The notes beneath the pieces were generated by a model. It saw nothing but the letters and a program-made list of their open reading frames with translations. It had not been told where the DNA came from and searched no databases. A DNA stretch of 64,000 bases, taken from Crossiella sp. S99.2. GTDB taxonomy: Bacteria; Actinomycetota; Actinomycetes; Mycobacteriales; Pseudonocardiaceae. Within the stretch, counting starts at the first letter, position 1; each line of letters starts with the position of its first letter. This document shows positions 8,136 through 15,502 of the stretch, piece after piece. The stretch spans positions 183,122 to 247,121 of the forward strand of contig NZ_JALMDK010000015.1 in NCBI RefSeq assembly GCF_023094165.1, read 5' to 3'. Position numbers and translations under genes: made by a program.

Positions 8136-8176
8136 AAAAGGCGACATCATGGATGCCGCCTACGTCCTTGCTGTGG

Positions 8177-8248
8177 TGCCCCCGGCAGGATTCGAACCTG
8201 CGCCCCTGCCTCCGGAGGGCAGTGCTCTATCCCCTGAGCTACGGGGGC
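8177..8248 (-). tRNA. tRNA-Arg (anticodon CCG)
   Basis: The minus-strand cloverleaf has acceptor GCCCCCG/CGGGGGC, D stem GCTC/GAGC, anticodon stem CTGCC/GGCAG with loop CTCCGGA (anticodon CCG), and T arm GCAGG-TTCGAAT-CCTGC. It is 72 nt including the discriminator A. CCA is not encoded. It reads CGG codons. Confidence 0.97.
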
Positions 8249-8349
8249 TAACCCGGTCTCCGTGGTCTGGGGTGAACCCCTCGCCGTGGCGACGTGCAGA
8301 AGCTTAGCGCATAGCCGGAGGGGGTCTGCACGGCCTACCGTCTTGGAGC

Positions 8350-10026
8350 ATGACCGAGGTTGGCTACTGCTCAGTAGATTCCGGTGACCTGCGGCTTGGG
8401 GTGTGGGTTGAGGGGGTGCTGGGGGCGCCTGTTGTGGTGTTGGTGCATGGGTTTCCGGATACCTCCGCACTCTGGGGGCCGGTGGTGGCGGAACTGGGGC
8501 GGCGGTACCGGGTTGTGCGGTATGACGTGCGGGGTTGTGGGCGGTCGGGGGCGCCGCTGGGGCGGGATGGGTACCGGGTGGAGCGGTTGGCCGCTGACCT
8601 GGTGGCGGTGGCTCGGGCGGTGTCACCGGGGCGGGCCGTGCATGTGGTGGGGCATGACTGGGGGTCGGCGCAGGCTTGGGAGGCTGTGACCGATCCCACA
8701 AATTCCGGGGTGTTTGCCTCGTTCACGTCGGTGTCGGGGCCTTGCCTTGATCACGTGGGGTGGTGGGTTCGGGGGGCGTTGCGACGGCCTTCGTGGCGGG
8801 GGTTGCGGGGGCTGGCGACGTTGGTTGTGCGGTCGGCCTACATGGGGGTGTTCCGGTCTCGGTTGGGGGAACTGGTGTCTCCCTTGGTGGCTTGGCGGTT
8901 TGGGGGGCGGGGGCGGGATGTTCGGCGGGGGCTTGAGCTTTACCGGGCGAATTTGCCTGGGTTTGTGCGGCGGCCTCGGGAGCGGTGGGCTTCGTTGCCG
9001 GTGCAGTTGGTGGTGCCGACGCGGGATGCGTTTGTGACGCCGGCGCATGTGGCCGGGACGGCTCGGTGGGTGGCGCGGTTGTGGCGGCGGGAGGTGCCTG
9101 CGGGGCACTGGATGCCGCGTACGCATCCGGTGGTGCTGGCCCGGATGGTGGCGGAGTTCGTTGATCACGTGGAGGGGGCGCCGGAGAGCCGGGGGTTGCG
9201 GGCTGCGGCGAGTGTGGAGCGGTTTGGCGGGAAGGTTGTGCTGGTCACGGGTGGGGCCAGCGGCATTGGGCGGGCTTGTGTGCGGGCGTTTGCCGCGGCG
9301 GGGGCCGAGGTTGTGGTGGTTGATGTGGATGGGGCTGGCGCCTTGGCAGTGGCGGCTGAGGTGGGGGGCTTGGGGTATGCGGTTGATGTGACGGATGGGG
9401 ATGCTGTCGCTGCGTTGGCGGAGCGGGTTCGGGCCGAGGTGGGGGTGCCGGATGTGGTGGTGGCCAACGCCGGCGTCGCGGTCAGTGGTGGGTTTCTGGA
9501 GACCTCGGTGGCGGACTGGGCGCGGGTGGTGGATGTGAACGTGTGGGGGGTGATCCACACGTTGCGGGCGTTCGCGCCGCAGCTCGTTGAGCGGGGGGAG
9601 GGTGGGCAGTTGGTGGTCACGGCTTCGATGGCCTCGTACACGCCGTCGCGGACGTTGCCCGCCTACGCCACGACCAAGGCCGCGGTGCTGATGCTGGCGC
9701 AGTGCCTGCGGGCGGAGCTGGCGGGGCGGGGGATCGGGGTTTCCGCGATTTGTCCCGGGTTCGTGCACACCAACATCACCCGGGCGGCTCGGTTCGCTGG
9801 AGTGGACGCGGCTACCCAGGAGCGACTGCGGGAGGTGACCACGCGGCGGTACCTGCGGCGGGGGTTCGCGCCGGAGCGGGTCGCGGCCGCGGTGCTGGAC
9901 GCGGTGGAGCGGGATGTGGCGGTGGCGCCGGTGACTGCCGAAGCCCGGCTGGGGCTACTGCTTTCGCGGCTTTCACCTGCGGTTTTGCGCGCGGCGGCGC
10001 GGGTGGACATCGGTCCGCGGCGGTAG
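8350..10026 (+). CDS. ephD: EphD-like epoxide hydrolase / short-chain dehydrogenase fusion
   Basis: This 558-aa two-domain protein matches the architecture and length of mycobacterial EphD (about 590 aa). Residues 1-280 are an alpha/beta hydrolase with VHGFPD (oxyanion loop) and GHDWGS, whose Asp103 is the nucleophile typical of epoxide hydrolases. The base is His253 in AGHWMP. Residues 290-520 are an SDR with TGGASGIG (300-307), VANAG, and Tyr439-x3-Lys443. EphD is implicated in mycobacterial oxygenated mycolate and epoxide metabolism; here an analogous lipid or xenobiotic role is inferred. Third positions are strikingly G-rich (GGG, GTG, CGG, TTG codons), unlike neighbours that prefer C. 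It starts 100 bp after the tRNA; only a GGAG just before the ATG suggests an RBS. Confidence 0.9.
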   Translation: MTEVGYCSVDSGDLRLGVWVEGVLGAPVVVLVHGFPDTSALWGPVVAELGRRYRVVRYDVRGCGRSGAPLGRDGYRVERLAADLVAVARAVSPGRAVHVVGHDWGSAQAWEAVTDPTNSGVFASFTSVSGPCLDHVGWWVRGALRRPSWRGLRGLATLVVRSAYMGVFRSRLGELVSPLVAWRFGGRGRDVRRGLELYRANLPGFVRRPRERWASLPVQLVVPTRDAFVTPAHVAGTARWVARLWRREVPAGHWMPRTHPVVLARMVAEFVDHVEGAPESRGLRAAASVERFGGKVVLVTGGASGIGRACVRAFAAAGAEVVVVDVDGAGALAVAAEVGGLGYAVDVTDGDAVAALAERVRAEVGVPDVVVANAGVAVSGGFLETSVADWARVVDVNVWGVIHTLRAFAPQLVERGEGGQLVVTASMASYTPSRTLPAYATTKAAVLMLAQCLRAELAGRGIGVSAICPGFVHTNITRAARFAGVDAATQERLREVTTRRYLRRGFAPERVAAAVLDAVERDVAVAPVTAEARLGLLLSRLSPAVLRAAARVDIGPRR

Positions 10027-10040
10027 TTTGGCTGGGCTGG

Positions 10041-10074
10041 GGTGACTGGGGTCACCGTTGTTCATATGCGCATG
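10041..10074. promoter_or_regulatory. inverted repeats upstream of the CDF gene
   Basis: GGTGAC-TGGG-GTCACC at 10041-10056 is a perfect inverted repeat just after ephD. CATATGCGCATG at 10063-10074, containing the palindrome ATGCGCAT, lies 35 bp before the CDF start. The second resembles AT-rich operators of ArsR/SmtB metalloregulators, but no such regulator is encoded nearby. The first may instead be the ephD terminator. Confidence 0.4.
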
Positions 10075-10108
10075 TCACTATATGTTGGGTGTCGGAAGGG
10101 AGCGTGAG

Positions 10109-11038
10109 ATGGGGCAGGGACACGGGCACGGTCATGGGTTGCCGGCGGCGCAGGCCGCCAGCGCCTCGGCGAAGTATGTGAGCCGGTTGTGGTGGGCGGT
10201 CGGACTGGGGCTGGTCACGCTGGTCATGCAGGTGACCGTGGGGCTCTACACCTCCTCGCTGGCCTTGCTGTCGGACTCCGCGCACGTCTTCACCGACGTC
10301 CTCGGCGTGAGCATGGCGCTGGCCGCGATCATCGTGGCGCAGCGGGCGGCCAAGCGCGCCGGACGCACCTTCGGGCTCTACCGGGCCGAGGTGCTGGCCG
10401 CGCTGGCGAACACGCTGCTGCTCTTCGGCGTGGCCATCGGCGTGCTGCTTGAGGCGGTGAACCGCTTCGATGCCCCGCCGGAGGTGCCTGGGCTGCCGGT
10501 GACGATCGTGGCGATCATCGGTCTGGTCAACAACCTGATCGCCCTGCTCCTGCTGCGTGGTGGCGCGGACGAGAGCATCAACGTCCGGGGCGCCTACCTG
10601 GAGGTGGTCGCGGACGCGATCGGCTCGGTGGGCGTGCTGATCTCCGGACTGGTCACCATGCTCTTCGGCTGGCGCTACGCCGACCCGATCATCGGTGTGG
10701 CCATTGGACTGTTCGTGCTGCCGCGGGCCTATGTGCTGGGCCGCAAGGCGTTGCGCATCCTCTTCCAGCACGCCCCGGAGCGCCTGGACGTCTCCGAGAT
10801 GGCTGGTGAACTCCAGCAGCTGCCCAACGTCATCGAGGTGCACGACCTGCACGTCTGGACGCTGACCTCGGGCATGGAGGTGGCCTCGGCGCACCTGACC
10901 GCGGAACCGGAGGTCGACTTCACCGAGGTGCTGGCCGCGGCGCAGAAACTGCTCGCCGAGCGCTACCACATCGAGCACGCGACCTTGCAGGTCGAACCGG
11001 CCGGGCACGTGGCCAAGTGCCGGGAACTGGCCTGGTAA
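10109..11038 (+). CDS. cation diffusion facilitator (zinc/divalent metal efflux)
   Basis: This 309-aa CDF family membrane antiporter has a short His-rich N-terminus (GHGHGHG), about six transmembrane helices, and a C-terminal ferredoxin-like cytoplasmic domain (LHVWTLTSG, ...HIEHATLQVE). Metal-site residues are visible in TM2 (LLSDSAHVFTD) and TM5 (EVVADAIGSVG). In TM5 the usual His of the HxxxD pair is replaced by Glu, as in several actinobacterial relatives, so metal preference may differ from ZitB. The ATG at 10109 follows AAGGGAG; the frame is open to 10058 without similarity. Its TAA abuts the stop of the convergent DUF4255 gene. Confidence 0.95.
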   Translation: MGQGHGHGHGLPAAQAASASAKYVSRLWWAVGLGLVTLVMQVTVGLYTSSLALLSDSAHVFTDVLGVSMALAAIIVAQRAAKRAGRTFGLYRAEVLAALANTLLLFGVAIGVLLEAVNRFDAPPEVPGLPVTIVAIIGLVNNLIALLLLRGGADESINVRGAYLEVVADAIGSVGVLISGLVTMLFGWRYADPIIGVAIGLFVLPRAYVLGRKALRILFQHAPERLDVSEMAGELQQLPNVIEVHDLHVWTLTSGMEVASAHLTAEPEVDFTEVLAAAQKLLAERYHIEHATLQVEPAGHVAKCRELAW

Positions 11039-11563
11039 CTAGGAAGGCAACCGCCAGCCGCGGGAGTCGGACTGGAGCGGGACCGCGGTCCCGCCCGGTG
11101 CGGCTCCTTCCGCGTCGGGCGTGGCGGGCAGCGTGGCCGTCACCGAGATCACGAACGCGGCTCTCGCCGGCATCCCCAGGGCCGACCAGAGTCCGCCCAC
11201 CCCGTGCTCGGCCAGCCGCACCGCCACCGGCTGCCCCGACTCCTGCGCGGTAAGCGCGTCCAGCGCCTCACCCAGCAGCTCGTGTTCCCCGGCCACACTG
11301 CCCGCTCGCGCGGCGACCAGATAGGACAGTTCGAGATCGCGGGCGGGCCGGTGCGCCCGGCCCGCCCGCAACTCGTACAAGAACACGTGCACCGCGGGCA
11401 GCGGGTTTGCCTCGTTGATCCAGGTCGGGGTCGGCGGTTCCAGCCGTACCTCGACCCCCTGCGGCAGCCTGCTGCCCAGCAACCGGCACAACGCGGTGTC
11501 CACCTCGCGGATCACCCCGCCCGCCGGCTCATCCGACCGTTCGGGCCGTGACGAGTACTCCAT
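11039..11563 (-). CDS. Pvc16 / DUF4255-family protein
   Basis: This 174-aa protein matches the Pvc16 N-terminal (DUF4255) family: GVIREVDTALCRLL, NPLPAVHVFLYELR, RPARDLELSYLVAA, and HELLGEALDAL. In contractile injection systems Pvc16-type proteins cap the tail sheath. Here no sheath, tube, baseplate or AAA gene is present. The protein lies alone, 38 bp downstream of a LuxR regulator, and is probably cotranscribed with it. The start is ATG 11563; an in-frame upstream Met at 11581 exists. Either this is an outlying subunit of a system encoded elsewhere, or the domain has another use. Confidence 0.8.
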   Translation of the reverse strand: MEYSSRPERSDEPAGGVIREVDTALCRLLGSRLPQGVEVRLEPPTPTWINEANPLPAVHVFLYELRAGRAHRPARDLELSYLVAARAGSVAGEHELLGEALDALTAQESGQPVAVRLAEHGVGGLWSALGMPARAAFVISVTATLPATPDAEGAAPGGTAVPLQSDSRGWRLPS

Positions 11564-11601
11564 GACGCTCCCCGTCTTCACGCACGACCCGAACGGGCGG
11601 C

Positions 11602-12234
11602 TCAGATCAGCCCCTCCCGGAGCGCGAACGCCACCGCGTGTGAGCGGTTGCGCAGCTGGAAGCGGTTGGTGATGTCGTGCAAGATGCTCTTCACCGTGCG
11701 CTGCGAGTAGCAGAGCTGTTCGGCGATCTCGCGGGTGTCCAGACCATCGGCGACCAGCCTGAGCACGTCGGTCTCCCGTTCCGACATGCCTGCCAGGCTC
11801 ATCCCGTTCGGTCGCAGGACGTTGCGCTGCAACCGGGAGACCCGGTTCAGCAGCCGGCCCAGCAGGTCCGGCGGCAGTGCGCCCTCACCGGCGGCCGCGG
11901 CCCGCACCAGGCGGACCAGGGTCTCCGGAGTGGCCTCGGAGCGGCGGACCACTGCGCTGACCCCGGTTTCCACCGCGGTCAGCAGGTCCGTGTCATCCAT
12001 CTCCCCGGCGATGAGAACGACCTTGGTGTTGCCTCGGACCTGCAGTCCCCTGAGCAGTTGCTGAGTCCGGGTGTCCGTCCGGTCGGTCACCACGAGGACC
12101 ACCGCGTCCGGGCGGGCCTCCAGCGAGTCGACCAGCAGGACCTCCGGCCGGGAGCGAAGTGCGGCCGCGACGCCCGCACGTGAGATCGCATCCGTGGCGT
12201 GCAGAACTACCGGAACACGTTCCGTGTTCGTCAT
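11602..12234 (-). CDS. LuxR-type regulator with atypical receiver
   Basis: This 210-aa NarL/FixJ-like protein has a C-terminal LuxR HTH (SERETDVLRLVADGLDTREIAEQLCYSQRTVKSILHDI). The N-terminal part has the receiver fold pattern but lacks the DD pocket and the usual phospho-Asp context (VVLVVTDRTDT in its place), so phosphorylation is doubtful. The ATG at 12234 has GAGGGGG upstream, which decides against the TTG at 12252. It is followed by the DUF4255 gene. Upstream lie GTCCC/GGGAC palindromes at 12296-12322, which may be its own operator. Confidence 0.85.
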   Translation of the reverse strand: MTNTERVPVVLHATDAISRAGVAAALRSRPEVLLVDSLEARPDAVVLVVTDRTDTRTQQLLRGLQVRGNTKVVLIAGEMDDTDLLTAVETGVSAVVRRSEATPETLVRLVRAAAAGEGALPPDLLGRLLNRVSRLQRNVLRPNGMSLAGMSERETDVLRLVADGLDTREIAEQLCYSQRTVKSILHDITNRFQLRNRSHAVAFALREGLI

Positions 12235-12295
12235 GATGTTTGGCCCCCTCAAGCCAAGTGTGCTGCGCTGACCTTGAGAGCGTGGCCCACCCGGT

Positions 12296-12322
12296 GTCCC
12301 AGGGACATGGGACTAGCTGTCC
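12296..12322. promoter_or_regulatory. GTCCC/GGGAC palindromes upstream of LuxR gene
   Basis: GTCCCAGGGAC lies at 12296-12306 and GGGAC-TAGCT-GTCCC at 12310-12322 or so, followed by an AT-rich tract to about 12390. They sit in the 159-bp gap between two minus-strand genes, so they likely control the LuxR/DUF4255 transcript. The core equals the palindromes at 453-479. Confidence 0.5.
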
Positions 12323-12393
12323 CGTTGTGCTTCGATTTCACGAATCGTTATACAAGCCCCGTTAATCTCCAACAAGCAAGGTACTTATGGTCG

Positions 12394-13044
12394 CTAGTTT
12401 TCGCCCAAACCGGCTTCCTTGGCGCGCATGATCGCCTCTGCGCGGTCGGCCACGTGCAGCTTGGAGAAGATGTTGGACACGTGGTTGCGCACGGTCTTTC
12501 CGCTGATCACAAGCTTGCGGGCGATGGCGGCGTTGCCCTCGCCCTGGGCGATGAGCACCAGTACCTCGTGCTCCCGGGCGGTCAGCTCGGGGAATGCCTC
12601 CACCTGGGCGGCCCGCGCGTTGTTGCCGAAGAAGCCGAGCAGCCGGGAGGCGATGGCCGGGCCGAAGATGGCCTGTCCCTGTCCCACCGCCCGGATGGCC
12701 CGGACGATCTCCTCCGGGGTGGCCCCCTTGAGCAGGTAGCCCCTGGCCCCGGCCCGCATGGCGGCGAAAACCGACTCGTTGTCATCGAACATGGTCAGCA
12801 CCAGGACACCGACGTGCGGACTGGTGCGCACGATCCGCCGGGTCGCCTCCACGCCGTTGAAGTCCGGCATGTTCAGGTCCATCACCACGACGTCGGGCTG
12901 TAGTGAGTCGGCCATGGCCACCGCGGCCGTGCCGGTGGCGGCCTCGCCCGCCACCTCTACATCAGGCACCTGCTGCAGCGTCTGGCACAGACCGAAGCGG
13001 AACAGCGGGTGATCGTCCACCACCAGGATGCGGAGCTGGTCCAA
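12394..13044 (-). CDS. NarL/FixJ response regulator
   Basis: This 216-aa response regulator has a canonical receiver with Asp10-Asp11, phosphoacceptor Asp56 (VVVMDLNMP), and Lys106 (YLLKG). The C-terminal LuxR HTH is TAREHEVLVLIAQGEGNAAIARKLVISGKTVRNHVSNI. It starts with TTG 2 nt after the kinase stop codon, with AGGGAGGAAG inside the kinase end as RBS, so it is translationally coupled to the kinase. It is the cognate regulator of the PDZ-containing kinase. Target genes are not evident from context. Confidence 0.95.
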   Translation of the reverse strand: MDQLRILVVDDHPLFRFGLCQTLQQVPDVEVAGEAATGTAAVAMADSLQPDVVVMDLNMPDFNGVEATRRIVRTSPHVGVLVLTMFDDNESVFAAMRAGARGYLLKGATPEEIVRAIRAVGQGQAIFGPAIASRLLGFFGNNARAAQVEAFPELTAREHEVLVLIAQGEGNAAIARKLVISGKTVRNHVSNIFSKLHVADRAEAIMRAKEAGLGEN

Positions 13045-13045
13045 C

Positions 13046-15397
13046 TCAGGCTTCCTCCCTCGGCACGGGCAGCCGCGCCGCGACGCGGGTGCCTCTCACC
13101 GCTGATCGTGCCCCAGCCGCGGCCTGGGCACCGTCCTGGTTCCGGGATTCCAGGTCACGGGATTCCACCAGGAAGTCCCCGCCCAGCTCCCCGGCCCGTT
13201 CCCGCATCGACCGCAGCCCGACCCCGTTGCGCCTGGTCTCGCCCAGCCCCGCGCCGTCGTCGAGCACCTCCACGTGCAGGTCCCGGTCCAGCCAGACCCG
13301 CACGGTGCAGCTGTGCGCGCCGGAGTGCCTGGCCACGTTCGTCAGCGCCTCGCACACGATCCGGTAGGCGGCGACCTCGACCGCGGCGGGCAGCTGCGGC
13401 AGCTCGTCGGAGACGTCCACCGCGATGGTCAGCGGGGCCTCGCCGTTGCCGCCCATCCGGCCGGCCAGCGTGCTGGCGTGCTCGCGCACCGCGGTGGCCA
13501 GGCCGAGCTGGTCCAGCACCGGGGGCCGCAGACCGTGCGCGACCCGGCGGATCTCGCCGATCGCGCCCTGGAGTTCGTCCTCCAGCCGGGTCAGCATCTC
13601 CTCGGCCGCGACCTGGTTGGCGCCCATCACCTGCCGGACCACCTGGAGTCCCAGCGCCGCGGCGGCCAGGGTGGGGCCGACCCCGTCGTGCAGATCGTGC
13701 AGCAGCCGCCGCCGTTCCTCCTCGCGGGTGCGGACCAGGCGGCTGCGGCTGCGGGCCAGGTCGGTGGTCAGCCGGGCGGTGTAGGCCACCGCGCCGGCGT
13801 GCCGGGCCACGTCGGTGAGCACCCGCAGGTCGGAGTCGTTGAAGCCCTCGCCGATCCCGCGCGCGCAGACGACCAGGTCGCCAATGCGTTCGCCCTGGTA
13901 GACCAGGGGCAGCCGGACCGGTTCGCCGACCGGCTCGCCGTAGTCGGCGACCACCTCCAGGCCCTTGTCCCGTTCCAGCTCGATCGCGGTGTACGGCAGT
14001 TTCAGCGCGTGCCCGATGGTCTCCACCAGCGTCGGCAGCATGGCCTCCGGCGTCTGGGTCTGCTCCAGCCGGGAGGAGAGCGCGGAGACCACCCGGTAGG
14101 GATCGTCGCGGTACCCGAAGAGGCGTTCGTTGACCAGTTTGGCCAGCCGGTCGCGCAGTGGCAGCACGATCACCGCGGCGGCCGCGGCGGCCACCGCCTG
14201 GCCCGCGGGCGAAGCCAGGTCGGGCAGCACCAGCAGCCGCAGCACGCCGCCCATGATCAGGTAGCCGATGGCGATGAGCACGGAGAGGATGACGTAGGTC
14301 AGCGAGCGGCTGAGCGCGATCTCGATGTCCAGCGCCCGGTAGTGCAGCACCGCCAGCGCCACGGTCAGCGGCACCGGCAGGAAGACCAGCGTGTGGTACT
14401 GGTAGGCGACCAGGTTGGCGCCCAGCAACTGGGTCGGTAGGCCCCAGATGCCCGCGTAGAGCACCGCGGCGGTGCCCAGTGAGGCGGCCAGCCAGCGCAG
14501 CCGCATCCGGGTGAGGTTGTCCTCGCAGGTCCGGTACTTGTAGACGAGCACGCCGAGCACCAGCACCGGGTAGACGAAGAGCACGGTGCCGATCGGCGAG
14601 GCCCACACGTTGAGCGCCTCCACCGGGCCATCGCTGAGCGGCAGGCCGATGAGCATGGTCAGCCCGTAGAGCAGCAGGCCGCCGCCGTAGCTGAGCGCGA
14701 CCAGCAGGCTGTATCTGATCTTGGAGGTGACCTCGGGGTAGGCGAAGGCGAAGTGCAGGATGCCGCCCCACAGCAGCACCCAGAAGAGCTGTCCGACGTA
14801 CCAGCGCCAGAACTGATCACCCGCCACCAGGTCGAGTGCTTCCAGCCCGAAGTAGCCGGAACCGGCGAGGGTGATCATCGCGATCGAGGAGGCGACCACG
14901 GCGGCGCGTGCGGCCGGATACCGGGGGCGGCGGACGAACAGGTAGATGGCGCTGCCGAAGAGCATGAACAGCACGAGCAGGCTGGGCCAGCTGTGCAGCA
15001 GCTGGTCGCCGACCGGGTAGCGCCCGAGGGTGACCTGGTGCGTCTCCTCGACGTTCTTGCGCAGCACCTTGTACGTGAGGGTGTCGTTGACCTGGAACGC
15101 CGGGCCGCCGGGCTGGCGGCTGTGCGCGATCACGTCCCGGCCCGCGATGGAGATGATCACGTCGCCGACCTGGAGCGGGCTGCCTGGTCGCACCTCGAGC
15201 ACCTTGACCTGGCCGCTGGGCACGGCGAAGTCGGTCTGGTTGATCAGGGTGCCATCCGAGGCCGCGTCGTTCCGGCTGAACACGCTCATGATCGCGAGCA
15301 CAACCGAGATGACAGCGAAAGCCGCCACCAGGATCACGCGCCCCCTCGAACCCGACACGGGGGTAATCGTGCTGCATACCCGGATCGAGTGCGACAA
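13046..15397 (-). CDS. membrane histidine kinase with extracytoplasmic PDZ-like domain
   Basis: This protein is up to 783 aa. TM1 is at about 20-40. A PDZ-like domain follows (VKVLEVRPGSPLQVGDVIISIAGRDV, 64-90), which should lie outside the membrane. Then come about eight to nine TM helices (138-415), a GAF-like domain (450-545), HisKA_3 with phospho-His570 in RRLLHDLHDGVGP, and a HATPase domain (EALTNVARHSGA, DDGAGLG). The order TM-PDZ-polytopic membrane-kinase resembles ComP of Bacillus, where the membrane part senses a peptide. The signal here is unknown. The start is uncertain: TTG at 15397 or GTG at 15358. It is coupled to the downstream response regulator. Confidence 0.92.
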   Translation of the reverse strand: MSHSIRVCSTITPVSGSRGRVILVAAFAVISVVLAIMSVFSRNDAASDGTLINQTDFAVPSGQVKVLEVRPGSPLQVGDVIISIAGRDVIAHSRQPGGPAFQVNDTLTYKVLRKNVEETHQVTLGRYPVGDQLLHSWPSLLVLFMLFGSAIYLFVRRPRYPAARAAVVASSIAMITLAGSGYFGLEALDLVAGDQFWRWYVGQLFWVLLWGGILHFAFAYPEVTSKIRYSLLVALSYGGGLLLYGLTMLIGLPLSDGPVEALNVWASPIGTVLFVYPVLVLGVLVYKYRTCEDNLTRMRLRWLAASLGTAAVLYAGIWGLPTQLLGANLVAYQYHTLVFLPVPLTVALAVLHYRALDIEIALSRSLTYVILSVLIAIGYLIMGGVLRLLVLPDLASPAGQAVAAAAAAVIVLPLRDRLAKLVNERLFGYRDDPYRVVSALSSRLEQTQTPEAMLPTLVETIGHALKLPYTAIELERDKGLEVVADYGEPVGEPVRLPLVYQGERIGDLVVCARGIGEGFNDSDLRVLTDVARHAGAVAYTARLTTDLARSRSRLVRTREEERRRLLHDLHDGVGPTLAAAALGLQVVRQVMGANQVAAEEMLTRLEDELQGAIGEIRRVAHGLRPPVLDQLGLATAVREHASTLAGRMGGNGEAPLTIAVDVSDELPQLPAAVEVAAYRIVCEALTNVARHSGAHSCTVRVWLDRDLHVEVLDDGAGLGETRRNGVGLRSMRERAGELGGDFLVESRDLESRNQDGAQAAAGARSAVRGTRVAARLPVPREEA

Positions 15398-15502
15398 CGT
15401 TCTGGCACCGAATTCTTACCGCGCCAGGTCAGGCCGTAGTCCCACCGCACACGCGCGGTCCTAGACTTTGGCACACAGGGTGTTGACGAAAGCGGGTAAC
15501 GC

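Noticed and set aside
8177..8248. tRNA-Arg as the attachment site of the AICE
   Set aside because: It is 46 kb from the integrase; no duplicate of the tRNA 3' end is seen near 54.1 kb.
12394..15397. Two-component system as part of the DUF4255/LuxR operon
   Set aside because: A 159-bp AT-rich gap with its own palindromes separates them, and the response regulator is coupled only to the kinase.
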